A DNA stretch of 57,244 nt. Source: an uncultured Collinsella sp. (GTDB taxonomy: Bacteria; Actinomycetota; Coriobacteriia; Coriobacteriales; Coriobacteriaceae). How positions within the stretch are numbered: position 1 is the stretch's first letter; each line of letters opens with the position of its first letter. The stretch covers positions 1 to 57,244 of the forward strand of contig CABUDJ010000003.1 in the NCBI GenBank assembly GCA_902490325.1. Reading direction: 5' to 3'. Below the pieces are notes generated by a model, which saw nothing but the letters and a program-made list of their open reading frames with translations, did no database searches and had not been told where the DNA came from. The translations under genes and the position numbers were made by a program. Positions 27,158 to 35,866 of the stretch are shown piece by piece.

Positions 27158-28018
27158 TTCGATGACGGTGCGGGAGTTTTGCTTGCGCATGGTGGCGAGC
27201 ATGTGTTTGGGGACGGCGTGGACCATGCAGCTACCGATGGTCGCGCTCGCGGCGGCCCTAGCTGCATCGCTTGCGTTTTTGGTCGCGTAGCTGTGACGGA
27301 AGCGCTTGAGCATGGCGATGTCGTTGCCGCCGTCGCCGTAAACCGCGACCTCGTCCTCGGCAATACCGTAGTAGCCCGCTAGCCAGGCAACACTCTCACC
27401 CTTGTTGCACGAAGCATCCGTGATCTCAAACATCACCGGGTCGAACGGCGCGTTGACCACGCGGTCCGAGCGCTCGGCCAGATATGCCTTAAGGTCGCGC
27501 TCCAGCTCGGGCGAGGTCACGCGGCAGTTGATCTTGCACACGTCGTGGCGCAGGATATCGCCGATCGACTGGTCGAAATACTGCTCCTCGTGATAGCCGC
27601 CGCGAGCACGCATGCCGCGCATCACGATGCGCTTAATGGGGCTATCCTTTTTAAAACCCGCCTGATGCATTTCAAACGAACCGCTCGAGAACATGCCGTC
27701 GGGCGTGGAGCAGTCAAAACAGATATCCGGAAACTCCTTGAGCAGCTCCTCGGTAATCTGCGGGTCGATAGTCCAGGTCTTGAGCACCTCGCCATGGCTG
27801 TCACGCACGATGGAGCCGTTAGAGCAGCAGGCATCGAGCGCCAGCCCTGTAAAGCCATGCTCGCCGATTGGCAACGTCGAGCGCCCGGTCGCGGGAACCA
27901 CATGCAAGCCAGCCTCGGTCAGCTCGCGAATGGCACGGCGGATGGTCCCATCCGCCTCGTGCAGGGCGTTCAGCAGCGTTCCGTCTAAGTCACTCGCAAA
28001 CATCTTGATCATGGGCAT
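27155..28018 (-). CDS. Cof-type HAD phosphatase
   Basis: 287-residue HAD superfamily IIB (Cof/YidA-like) hydrolase. Motif I is FASDLDGTLL (nucleophile Asp), motif II PATGRS, and motif IV is the GDGGNDIAMLKRF block, followed by ATKNASDAARAAAS. It probably dephosphorylates sugar phosphates or nucleotides. ATG 28018 directly follows a 15-bp inverted repeat whose 3' arm contains the ribosome site AAGGAG, so translation may be controlled by that hairpin. A second ATG lies at 28012. Its stop overlaps hairpin copy J. Confidence 0.9.
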   Translation of the reverse strand: MPMIKMFASDLDGTLLNALHEADGTIRRAIRELTEAGLHVVPATGRSTLPIGEHGFTGLALDACCSNGSIVRDSHGEVLKTWTIDPQITEELLKEFPDICFDCSTPDGMFSSGSFEMHQAGFKKDSPIKRIVMRGMRARGGYHEEQYFDQSIGDILRHDVCKINCRVTSPELERDLKAYLAERSDRVVNAPFDPVMFEITDASCNKGESVAWLAGYYGIAEDEVAVYGDGGNDIAMLKRFRHSYATKNASDAARAAASATIGSCMVHAVPKHMLATMRKQNSRTVIE

Positions 28019-28060
28019 GCCTCTCCTTCGTCTGCACGATATTGTAGACGAAGGAGAGGC
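28019..28060 (-). promoter_or_regulatory. Hairpin enclosing the ribosome site of the HAD gene
   Basis: Perfect 15-nt arms at 28019-28033 and 28046-28060 (GCCTCTCCTTCGTCT and complement) with a 12-nt loop. In the minus-strand transcript the second arm carries AAGGAGAGG and ends one base before the start codon. There is no U tract, so translation control is more likely than termination. Confidence 0.65.
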
Positions 28061-28124
28061 TCGTTCTCGTATGGGCGTTCCACGCCGCAGCAATCGTTTC
28101 TGTTAAACCGCTGCACTGCGAACG

Positions 28125-29387
28125 TCACATTGTTTGTGGTGAGCGACTTTTCAAGCGATAAAACAGCACCGTCGTCAGCACCAGTACCACCAGCATAGCT
28201 GCGAACACAGCCGCCGGCGCCCATCGATCATATGCAAATCCGTATGTCAATTGGCCAATAGGCGTTGCGCAGGAAAGAGCCATATATACGACCGAAAGCA
28301 CCTTTCCGCAGAGTTCCGCCGGCGCCGCCCGCTGAACGAATGCAACGATTTCGACCGACGCAATACTCGCCCACACCATGACCCATGCCGAACCGACCGC
28401 AAGCGCAGCAAACACAATTTGGCCAGCGCCGCTCAGCAGCGTGACAGTAATCGGCACGACTCCAAAACAGATCATCGCAACGTATCGACATATGTCATTG
28501 AAGGAAAAACGATTCGGCCTAATACCGACCAAACCGCCGCCTGCAAGACCGCCCAGCCCCATAGCTGCCTCAATAATCCCAATGCAGGAAGATTGCATGC
28601 CGAGATGCCTGGTAACAATAACGGGTGCACCAATCGTTAACCCAACCAACGCAAGATTCAAAACAGCCGCAAGCAAAATCACGGCGAGCAACGAGGTGTT
28701 TTGGAGCAGGCACCGAATCGCTGACATAAAATCGCTTTGACATGCCATACGAGTCGAGCTATCCCCCGTCATTTCAGAGGGGACATTTTGTTTGAGTGTG
28801 GCCCAAAACAGCAGCGTCGACATTGCAAACGCCACCGCCGCGATCGCGCAAAGGACGTCGATTCCAAAGCATCCGTAGACGGCTGTTCCAACCACGGGAC
28901 CTAGAATATTGCTCGCCATGGTCGTCTGCGACACTAACGCGGTGGCCCGCTCGACCTTTTCCTTGCCGACCATGTGCAGCGTCTCAATTTGAAGTATCGG
29001 CTTCAGAATAGATTGAACGGCGTATTGGACGCACAGCATCACCGCCACAACAGCCGCAAGGGGCAACGGGCACTTCATGGGAACAAATAGCATCGCTGCA
29101 ACCATTAAAGCAATACCGAGAGCTGCTAGAACGCCGCGATGCCCCTCTCGATCAGCTAATACTCCGCCAACCGGAGTTGCAAGTACGCCGGGTATGAACG
29201 CTATCGCCACGACGACGCCATATAACGTTGACGATCCACTGCAATCGAACAAGTAAAGTGGATACGCAAAGCACAGCGCCGACAGCATCGAATACGTGCA
29301 CAGCTGCGCAACCAGAAGTTCCGCGAGCCTGATTGACCGCACTGTTTTTGATTTCAACGAGACGCCGACGTCTCTCAGCCCAGCCAT
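28125..29387 (-). CDS. MFS efflux-type transporter
   Basis: 420 residues and 12 hydrophobic segments. The cytosolic loop 2-3 motif is GGVLADREGHRG. A central Ser/Thr/Cys-rich loop (SEMTGDSSTRMACQS) separates the two bundles. It resembles MFS_3-type exporters (Bcr/macrolide-like), so export of a toxic compound is likely. The ATG at 29387 has GGGGGG 6 bases upstream; starts up to 29465 would run through the operator. Divergence in GC from the host average is mild. The upstream TetR gene on the same strand and two operators indicate inducible expression. Confidence 0.85.
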   Translation of the reverse strand: MAGLRDVGVSLKSKTVRSIRLAELLVAQLCTYSMLSALCFAYPLYLFDCSGSSTLYGVVVAIAFIPGVLATPVGGVLADREGHRGVLAALGIALMVAAMLFVPMKCPLPLAAVVAVMLCVQYAVQSILKPILQIETLHMVGKEKVERATALVSQTTMASNILGPVVGTAVYGCFGIDVLCAIAAVAFAMSTLLFWATLKQNVPSEMTGDSSTRMACQSDFMSAIRCLLQNTSLLAVILLAAVLNLALVGLTIGAPVIVTRHLGMQSSCIGIIEAAMGLGGLAGGGLVGIRPNRFSFNDICRYVAMICFGVVPITVTLLSGAGQIVFAALAVGSAWVMVWASIASVEIVAFVQRAAPAELCGKVLSVVYMALSCATPIGQLTYGFAYDRWAPAAVFAAMLVVLVLTTVLFYRLKSRSPQTM

Positions 29388-29400
29388 AAGTCCGCCCCCC

Positions 29401-29421
29401 ATACATACCGCTAGTATGTAT
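29401..29421. promoter_or_regulatory. TetR-type operator 1
   Basis: A perfect palindrome of two 8-bp arms (ATACATAC and GTATGTAT) with a 5-base CGCTA centre, ending 14 bases upstream of the MFS start codon. Binding here would block the ribosome region or promoter of the transporter. Confidence 0.75.
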
Positions 29422-29433
29422 TTATCGACCTGA

Positions 29434-29454
29434 AAAGGGCAGCCTGAGCTGCCC
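29434..29454 (-). terminator. Hairpin between tetR and the MFS gene
   Basis: GGGCAGC/GCTGCCC with a 3-base loop and a TTTTC tail on the minus strand. It lies between the two operator copies and may limit read-through from the regulator gene into the transporter. Confidence 0.6.
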
Positions 29455-29465
29455 TCACAAATCAA

Positions 29466-29486
29466 TTACATACCGTTGGTATCTAT
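29466..29486. promoter_or_regulatory. TetR-type operator 2
   Basis: A 21-bp site matching operator 1 at 17 positions, including the ACATACCG and GTAT blocks. It lies 65 bases from operator 1 and abuts the tetR stop codon. Two copies of one unusual site beside a TetR gene support a specific regulatory role. Confidence 0.7.
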
Positions 29487-29487
29487 A

Positions 29488-30150
29488 TTACCACCCGGCA
29501 CGGTCCCATACGTCCCAAATCCGTGCCGTTGTCTGGAGCACTTCCTCACCCAAATCGAGTCCCACCGCGGCGGCCATCTGCGCCAAACATTGAGCGCGAG
29601 CGAGCATTCGATCCTTGGGCTCGAGCGGACGAAACAGTGGCAGCAACCAGAGATTCGCCAGCAACGATACGGCCTCTGCCGCTTCGCGCGGGCATTCGCA
29701 CGCAATGGATCCGTCGGCGATGCCCTCCTCGATCACCGGCAAGAGACAGCCATCGGCCGACTCGTCAAATGAGCCCTGGTACTGCATCGCCAGTAGACGC
29801 GAGCTTTTTACCGGATCTGCTGCAGGACGCATACGTGCCCATAGCTCAATTTGCGGAACAACGGACTCGGGAGCGTAAAGCCTTTTTAGCTTTTGGGCGC
29901 CGGTCATATTACCGACGCCAAGCATCGAGCGACGGTGCTCAACAATCGGAGTCATCGCCCGATCAAACGCGGCGTTGAAAATCTCTTCTTTGCTCTTGAA
30001 GTGATGATAGACAGCGCCCTTGGTCATGCCATCGAGACGGTCAACGATATCTTGAATGCTCGTCCCCTCATAACCCTGTGCACAGAATAGCTCCAGTGCC
30101 GCGTCGAGAATCTTCGCGACCGTCTCCTCGGGATATTTATTGCGACCCAT
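29488..30150 (-). CDS. TetR/AcrR family regulator of the MFS transporter
   Basis: 220 residues from ATG 30150 (MGRNKYPEETVAKILDAALE); the in-frame extension to 30186 lacks a ribosome site. The HTH is residues 26-52, TSIQDIVDRLDGMTKGAVYHHFKSKEE (quoted in part). The C-terminal helical domain should bind the inducer. It sits directly upstream of the MFS gene on the same strand, with two matching operators between them; it probably represses the transporter and possibly itself. Confidence 0.88.
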   Translation of the reverse strand: MGRNKYPEETVAKILDAALELFCAQGYEGTSIQDIVDRLDGMTKGAVYHHFKSKEEIFNAAFDRAMTPIVEHRRSMLGVGNMTGAQKLKRLYAPESVVPQIELWARMRPAADPVKSSRLLAMQYQGSFDESADGCLLPVIEEGIADGSIACECPREAAEAVSLLANLWLLPLFRPLEPKDRMLARAQCLAQMAAAVGLDLGEEVLQTTARIWDVWDRAGW

Positions 30151-30224
30151 AATCCGTCCATCCGCAACACAAGCCTTATGCCTCACTGCAGTATTTTAAC
30201 GTTGCAGATGACAGACGGTCGGCC

Positions 30225-30563
30225 CTACACCGCGGCGGGGCCGTGTTCGCCAGTACGGATGCGGATGACTTCTTCGACCGGCTCGACCCAAATCTTGCCG
30301 TCTCCGACGGCGCCGGTACGGGCGGCGTTGCAGATGATGTCGACAATTCCGTCAACGTGCTCATCGGCGCAGATGAGGGTGAACTGCACCTTAGGAATCG
30401 TATTGACAAGCAACTCGTTGCCGCGTACGTATTCCTTCCAGCCATGCTGCGCGCCGCAGCCCTGCACCTGGTTGATAGTCATACCGCGAACATCGGCAGC
30501 AAACAACGCATCTTTAAGAACCTCAAGCTTCTCAGCACGAACGATCGCCGTAATCTTCTTCAT
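30225..30563 (-). CDS. glnB: PII nitrogen regulatory protein
   Basis: 112-residue PII trimer subunit that senses 2-oxoglutarate and ATP/ADP and usually gates the ammonium transporter. B-loop GDGKIWV and C-loop RIRTGEHG are intact, as is KKITAIVRAEKLEVLKDAL at the N-terminus. In the T-loop, WKEYVRGNELLV aligns so that position 51, the tyrosine uridylylated or adenylylated in many PII proteins, is Leu; position 46 is Val. Modification at Tyr51 is therefore impossible. The gene follows amt on the same strand. AGAGGA lies about 8 bases before the ATG. Confidence 0.92.
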   Translation of the reverse strand: MKKITAIVRAEKLEVLKDALFAADVRGMTINQVQGCGAQHGWKEYVRGNELLVNTIPKVQFTLICADEHVDGIVDIICNAARTGAVGDGKIWVEPVEEVIRIRTGEHGPAAV

Positions 30564-30672
30564 AGTGAATTCCTCTCTTCAATAAAAGAAATGAATTGTC
30601 CTTCACATGGCACGGGTTTTCCAGGTGCCGCAAACCAACCTCAGAGATCAATAAGTTCAACTGACTGGTCTT

Positions 30673-30777
30673 AGCAGGTTTCCCAAGTGCCGCAGATTGC
30701 CGTGAAAGAGGAGCGAAGCGTACTTAAGTACGTGAGCGACGATTGAACGGCAAGGTGCGGTGCTTGGGGAAGCTGCT
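30673..30777. repeat. Long palindrome between amt and glnB
   Basis: About 31-nt imperfect arms (AGCAGGTTTCCCAAGTGCCG versus the complement of the right arm AGCAGCTTCCCCAAGCACCG, and onward through TTGCCGT) enclose an inner palindrome centred on CGTACTTAAGTACG. The right edge overlaps the amt stop codon. A partial second copy (GGTTTTCCAGGTGCCGCA) starts near 30610. It could act as an attenuator, RNA processing signal or mobile hairpin. Confidence 0.7.
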
Positions 30778-32053
30778 AATCGAGTCCGGAGAAAGAAGGA
30801 TAGGCGCTCTCGCCGTGCTGACTCGCATCCAGGCCCAGCGCCTCGTCGGCCTCGTCCACACGCAGGCTGCCGTGGAACAGCGCCTTGACCACCGCGGCGA
30901 TCACTAAATCGAGTACCAGCACAATAGCGACCGTCACCACAATGCCCAAAATCTGCGAGATGAGCAGCGACATGTCGCCCGTGTAGAACAGGCCGCCCTT
31001 ACCGGTCCACGAGAGCTCCGGCACGCAGAACAGTCCCGTGAGCACGCCGCCCAAGATGCCGCCGATACCGTGGCAGCCAAACGCGTCGAGCGCGTCGTCG
31101 TAGCCGAACTTGGTCTTGAGATGACTGATGGCCAAGTAGCAGACGGGAGACACGATCAGGCCCATGACCAGTGCCGCCCACGGCTCGACAAAGCCCGCAC
31201 CCGGCGTGACCACCACAAGGCCCGCAACCAGACCGGTGTTGGCGCCCACCAGCGTGGGGCGACCAGTGTGCACGCGCTCGACGGCAAGCCACGAGACCAT
31301 GCCCGCCGCGCTGGCCGTCACGGTGTTGAGGATGGCAAGCGCCGCCACGGCGTTGGCCTTGAACTCGCTACCGCCGTTAAAGCCAAACCAGCCAAACCAA
31401 AGCAGCCCGGCGCCCAACGCCACAAACGGCACGTTATGCGGGCGATAGCTCACCATGCCAAAGCCGCGACGACGGCCAAGCATTAAGCAGAGAATCAGGC
31501 CCGTGAGACCGGACGAAATGTGTACTACGTCGCCGCCGGCAAAGTCGAGCGCGCCGATCATGTCGCCGATAAAGGAGCCCTCGCCGCCCCAGACCATGTG
31601 GGCGAGTGGCGCATGGACCACGAGCAGCCAAATGCCCAGGAAGGCCGTCATGGCACCAAACTTAACGCGGCCGGCCAGGCTGCCCGTGACGATAGCGGCC
31701 GTGATCATGGCAAACGCCATCTGGAAGGCGATGTTAATGATCTGAGGGTAGACGGCACCGTCCGCGGCATTGCCCTCGGCCGCCTGCAGCACCTGGTTGA
31801 GCACCGGCAGGCACAGCAGCTGGTCAAGGCCTCCAATAAACGGGCTGGAACCGTCGCCGCCGTAGGCCAGCGACCAGCCGGCAACAATCCACAGCACACC
31901 AACCAGGCCAATGGCGCCAAAGCACATGAGCATGGTGTTGATGACATTTTTGCGCCTGGACAGGCCGCCATAGAAAAACGCCAGACCCGGTGTCATTAAA
32001 AACACGAGCATGGTGCAGATGAGCATAAACGTTGTCGATCCCGTATCGTACAT
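30776..32053 (-). CDS. amt: Ammonium transporter
   Basis: 425 residues, 11 membrane helices, N-out. Signatures include TPGLAFFYGGLSRRKNVINT (helix 1), the phenylalanine gate region and GFNGGSEFKAN, and the twin-His region DALDAFGCHGIGGILGGVLTG. The short cytosolic tail LRVDEADEALGLDASQHGES (normal for Amt) would meet the PII T-loop. ATG 32053 has GGGGGAG 5 bases upstream; the extension to 32110 is not needed. With glnB downstream it forms the usual ammonium uptake and sensing pair, in the order amt-glnB. Confidence 0.94.
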   Translation of the reverse strand: MYDTGSTTFMLICTMLVFLMTPGLAFFYGGLSRRKNVINTMLMCFGAIGLVGVLWIVAGWSLAYGGDGSSPFIGGLDQLLCLPVLNQVLQAAEGNAADGAVYPQIINIAFQMAFAMITAAIVTGSLAGRVKFGAMTAFLGIWLLVVHAPLAHMVWGGEGSFIGDMIGALDFAGGDVVHISSGLTGLILCLMLGRRRGFGMVSYRPHNVPFVALGAGLLWFGWFGFNGGSEFKANAVAALAILNTVTASAAGMVSWLAVERVHTGRPTLVGANTGLVAGLVVVTPGAGFVEPWAALVMGLIVSPVCYLAISHLKTKFGYDDALDAFGCHGIGGILGGVLTGLFCVPELSWTGKGGLFYTGDMSLLISQILGIVVTVAIVLVLDLVIAAVVKALFHGSLRVDEADEALGLDASQHGESAYPSFSGLD

Positions 32054-32251
32054 TCGCTCCCCCTTGATCGCATGAACGTTGTCGGCGCCCATAATGCGGC
32101 CGAGGGGCAACTGGTGTAGACCAGATACGGCGTTGTTAAACGCTGCGTTGTCGAATGGAAACGGTGCCGCAATCTTGGAAACGGCGCGGCAACGGACGCG
32201 AAACGAACGGGAAATACGCGAGCAAGGGAGCCGTGAGCGCGCCCATCCCGG

Positions 32252-33271
32252 CTAGCGCCGAAACAGCTCGTGGGCGCGGTCGCGGAGATTAGTTGCTCGA
32301 ATGACACCTTCGTAGCGATTGATGCGCAGACGCGGGAAGGCATTGAAAAAGCGCAGGTCACGACGACTGAGTGACACGCTCGGTACCGGACGGCTCATGC
32401 GCTTACCGGCAAGGCGACGGCTGAGCGACGGACGCGGCATGCTCGGCGCGGCATCGGCCACGCGGCGGGCAGCGAGCGCCAGGCCGCGAGCACCATCCGA
32501 GATAAACGTCGGCATCGAAGCCTTCTCGCGCAGGGCATCGAGCGTCGCGTCGCCCAGCTCCGCCAGCCACGCGTTAACGGCGCGGCTGCGGATATGCGTC
32601 TGTGCCACCGAGTCGATCGCCGAATCGGGAATACGTTCGAGCATGGAGTCGGACGCATCGGCAAGAGACTCGTTGATGCGGTCGGCAAGGTCGGCGCGCA
32701 CACGCTCCAGCTGATCGGACAGGCGGCGCCAGCTGGCCAAAGAGCACACCGCGTCGACCACCATCGCGACCGCGACGATAAAGGCGGACAGCCGCACAAT
32801 CAGAACCGGCAGATGGCCAAGCAGTCCCAGCAATGCCGGCTCCACTAAACGGCAAATGCACAGCGCACCCAAGCCAAACGCGCATGCCCAGTACAGACAG
32901 ATGCGTCCGTGCAGGTTAAACGGCAGGTGCGAATAGTCCCAAAAGCGAGCGCCTGTTGTTTTTTCCAGCAGCACGCCTACGCTGTACTCAATCACGCTGC
33001 ATACAAGCGCCGCGGCGACAAACTGGCTCGGGGCATCCGGAATCCCGCGCAACAAAAGCCAGCAGGCTATGCCGCCCACACCATAGATAGGGCAACACGG
33101 TCCCAGTAAAAAGCCACTGTTGGCGAAGCGTCCGTGGTTGAGCATGGCGCAGACTGTCGATTCCCATGCCCAGCCGCAAAACCCGTAAAAGGCAAACGAG
33201 AGCACCAGTGCCGAGAGCGGACAGGAGGCAAGCGTCGCGCCGCCAAATGCCATATCAATCGCGGTTCCCAC
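32252..33271 (-). CDS. CmpB-like (PF06541) membrane protein
   Basis: 339 residues. The N-terminal 180 residues have four to five membrane segments with the family motifs FCGWAWESTVCAMLNHGRFA, NSGFLLGPCCPIYGVGG and WDYSHLPFNLHGRICLYWAC. The C-terminal 150 residues are cytosolic, basic and Arg-rich. Often annotated as a putative ABC transporter permease, though no ATPase is near. Its GTG start has AGGAGGGGG 8-9 bases upstream and lies 3 bases past the HD-protein stop, so the two genes are translated together. Confidence 0.8.
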   Translation of the reverse strand: MGTAIDMAFGGATLASCPLSALVLSFAFYGFCGWAWESTVCAMLNHGRFANSGFLLGPCCPIYGVGGIACWLLLRGIPDAPSQFVAAALVCSVIEYSVGVLLEKTTGARFWDYSHLPFNLHGRICLYWACAFGLGALCICRLVEPALLGLLGHLPVLIVRLSAFIVAVAMVVDAVCSLASWRRLSDQLERVRADLADRINESLADASDSMLERIPDSAIDSVAQTHIRSRAVNAWLAELGDATLDALREKASMPTFISDGARGLALAARRVADAAPSMPRPSLSRRLAGKRMSRPVPSVSLSRRDLRFFNAFPRLRINRYEGVIRATNLRDRAHELFRR

Positions 33272-33274
33272 CGT

Positions 33275-33811
33275 CTACCCCCTCCTCTTTTCACTCGATT
33301 CGCTGCTCACGCCATCGTCCGGCTCGTCCTTGCGCGGTAGACGGCCGGCAACCGTCTCGCGTAGAGCGCACCATTTATCTGCCAGGCATACAATCCATGC
33401 CTCACGACACGTCGGCGGCACCGGCACCAGCGGAAACATATGGCGCACGATGATATTCCGTTCGCGCGGCGTCAGCTCAAAATCTTCCTCGGCACGCGTC
33501 AGGGCAAAAAACGGGTGGCGAAAGCCATGCAGCCGATGGCTTGGGTCGGGATCGTGCCAGTCATAGAGAAAGTAATCGTGCAGCAGGGCCCCGCGCAGCA
33601 ACGAGGCGCGGTCGACCGAGACACCGACGCGGCCCAGGCGCTCGGCAAAGGACAGACTTGCCCGCGCCACCGAGGTCACATGTGCATAGACCGTCACATC
33701 ACCATGCTGGATAAACTCGCGCGTCAGGTCCAGACGGCCCGCCTGTGCCAGTTGACGGGCAGCATGGTCTACTTCGCACGCGATTTTCTCGGCACGAACG
33801 ACATCGGACAT
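33275..33811 (-). CDS. HD-domain metal-dependent phosphohydrolase-like protein
   Basis: 178 residues. The metal ligands are visible as YAHVTSVARAS (first His), LLHDYFLYDWHD (HD pair), the RHPFFALTRAEED helix, and VCLADKWCALRET (last Asp). This arrangement is typical of small single-domain HD proteins that often accompany CmpB-type membrane proteins. Substrate unknown. ATG 33811 has GGAGG 5-6 bases upstream; the extension to 33883 does not. It forms an operon with the CmpB-like gene 3 bases downstream. Confidence 0.82.
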   Translation of the reverse strand: MSDVVRAEKIACEVDHAARQLAQAGRLDLTREFIQHGDVTVYAHVTSVARASLSFAERLGRVGVSVDRASLLRGALLHDYFLYDWHDPDPSHRLHGFRHPFFALTRAEEDFELTPRERNIIVRHMFPLVPVPPTCREAWIVCLADKWCALRETVAGRLPRKDEPDDGVSSESSEKRRG

Positions 33812-34039
33812 GCTGCCTCCTTCCAGCGACTCACGGCGACAAGCCACAGCCTGTGCACAATCGATAAAAACATCATGGAACACATCAGTATGGCATCGGA
33901 CAAAACGTTTTGCCCCACCAGTTGGCGAATTACCGCGCCGCCGTCACATATCAAACGCCAAAATGTGCGAGACTGTCTTGTGCAATTGTGCCGGCCGAGG
34001 GAGCGCCGGCGCACGATTCGCATGGAGTAACCCACAACG

Positions 34040-35821
34040 ATGCTGCTTACGCAAACGACAACGCCCGAGGACGTCAAGGCTCTCGACCGCGCCGAGCTTC
34101 CGCTGCTCTGCGGCGAGATCCGTCAGGCAATCCTCGAAAGCTCCGCCGCCGTCGGCGGGCACGTTGCCCCCAACTTGGGCGTCGTTGAGCTTACGGTTGC
34201 GCTTCATCGCGTGTTTAACTCCCCCATCGACAAGATTGTCTTTGACGTTTCGCACCAGACCTACGCCCACAAGGCGCTGACCGGGCGCGCGTACACTTAT
34301 ATCGATCCAGCACGCTATGGCGAGGCTTCCGGCTTTGCCAATCCCGACGAGTCCGAGCACGACCTGTTTGCCATGGGCCATACCTCCACGTCGGTGAGCC
34401 TGGGCTGCGGCCTTGCCCACGCGCGTGACCTGGCGGGTGACGCGTACAACGTCATCACCGTTATTGGCGACGGCTCGCTTTCGGGCGGCCTGGCGTTTGA
34501 GGGCTTTAACAATGCCGCCGAGCTCGACAGCAACCTGATCATCGTCGTCAATGACAACGACCAGTCCATCGCCGAAAACCACGGTGGCCTGTATCGCAAT
34601 CTGGCCGAGCTGCGCGCCAGCAACGGCACCTGTGAACGCAACGTTTTCCGCGCGATGGGGCTCGATTACCGCTATCTGGACGCCGGTAACGATGTGTTGG
34701 CCCTGGTCGACGCGCTGCAGGGACTGCGCAATATCGATCATCCCATCGTGCTGCACGTCTCCACCGCCAAGGGCAAGGGCTTTGAGCCGGCCCAGAGCGA
34801 CCCCGAGCGCTGGCATCACGTTGGTCCGTTTGACATGGCGACTGGGCGCAAGCTCTGCCCGGGCCATCCAAGCGAGCCTGCGCCGCGCACCTATGCCGAC
34901 ATTACGGGCGAGGCGCTCAGCGCCGCCATCGAGCGCGATCCGCAGGTCGTGGGCATCACGGCCGCCACGCCCTACATCATGGGCTTTACACCCGAGCTTC
35001 GCGCTGCCGCCGGCAAACAGTTCGTCGATGTGGGCATTGCCGAGGAGCACGCCGTGACCTTTGCCACCGCGCTTGCGCGCTCGGGCGCCAAGCCAGTCTT
35101 TGGTGTGTACGGCACGTTTTTGCAGCGCGCCTACGACGAGCTGTGGCACGACCTGTGCCTCAACGATGCCCCCGCAACCATCTTGGTGTTTGGCGCGTCG
35201 ATCTTTGGCACCACATCCGAGACCCACCTCTCGTTCTTCGATATTTCCATGCTGGGCGCTCTTCCCAACATGCGCTACTTAGCGCCGGCCTACATGGAGG
35301 AATACCTGTCCATGCTGAGCTGGTCGCTCGACCACCGCGAGCATCCCGCGGCGATCCGCGTACCGGGCATTGGCCTGGTAAGCCGCCCCGATCTGGCGCC
35401 CGCCGAAGACACCGACTACAGCGCCGTTCGCTACAACGTGGTGCGTCAGGGCCGCGACGTTGCCGTACTCGCGCTCGGCGATTTCTTTGAGCTGGGCGAA
35501 CGCGTGGCAAACCGCTTGGCTGCCGAGTACGGCATCGAGGCCACGCTCGTCAACCCGCGCTTTGCAACCGAGCTCGACCGCGAGTTCCTCGACAGCCTTG
35601 CCGCCGAGCATCGCGTTGTCGTCACCCTCGAGGACGGCATCTTGGACGGCGGCTGGGGCGAGCGTGTCGCGTGCTACCTGGCCTGCACGCCGTTGCGCAC
35701 GCGCACCTTCGGCATCGCCAAGGGTTTCCCCGACCGCTACGACCCCAACGAACTGCTCGCGCAGAACGGCATGACGGTCGAGAACATGGCCGCCGAAACC
35801 GTGAGACTGCTCAACGAGTAA
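34040..35821 (+). CDS. dxs: 1-deoxy-D-xylulose-5-phosphate synthase
   Basis: Thiamine-dependent enzyme joining pyruvate and glyceraldehyde 3-phosphate, the first step of the non-mevalonate isoprenoid route. 593 residues, about 30-50 shorter than most DXS. Key motifs: GGHVAPNLGVVELTVALHRV, DVSHQTYAHKALTGR, the TPP site GDGSLSGGLAFEGFNNA, EEHAVTFATALA with the catalytic Glu, and VNPRFATELDREF near the end. The start is weakly supported: GGAG is 13 bases upstream. A strong terminator follows directly. Confidence 0.93.
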   Translation: MLLTQTTTPEDVKALDRAELPLLCGEIRQAILESSAAVGGHVAPNLGVVELTVALHRVFNSPIDKIVFDVSHQTYAHKALTGRAYTYIDPARYGEASGFANPDESEHDLFAMGHTSTSVSLGCGLAHARDLAGDAYNVITVIGDGSLSGGLAFEGFNNAAELDSNLIIVVNDNDQSIAENHGGLYRNLAELRASNGTCERNVFRAMGLDYRYLDAGNDVLALVDALQGLRNIDHPIVLHVSTAKGKGFEPAQSDPERWHHVGPFDMATGRKLCPGHPSEPAPRTYADITGEALSAAIERDPQVVGITAATPYIMGFTPELRAAAGKQFVDVGIAEEHAVTFATALARSGAKPVFGVYGTFLQRAYDELWHDLCLNDAPATILVFGASIFGTTSETHLSFFDISMLGALPNMRYLAPAYMEEYLSMLSWSLDHREHPAAIRVPGIGLVSRPDLAPAEDTDYSAVRYNVVRQGRDVAVLALGDFFELGERVANRLAAEYGIEATLVNPRFATELDREFLDSLAAEHRVVVTLEDGILDGGWGERVACYLACTPLRTRTFGIAKGFPDRYDPNELLAQNGMTVENMAAETVRLLNE

Positions 35822-35866
35822 GAAAACCTCCGCAAGGGAAGCACCCCTGCGGAGGTTTTTGTTTTC
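35822..35866 (+). terminator. Terminator of dxs
   Basis: AAAACCTCCGCA/TGCGGAGGTTTT stem with a 13-nt loop and a TTTTTGTTTTC tail immediately after the stop codon. Confidence 0.93.

Noticed and set aside
33944..35227. 427-residue frame antisense to dxs
   Set aside because: Shadow of a well-conserved enzyme gene.
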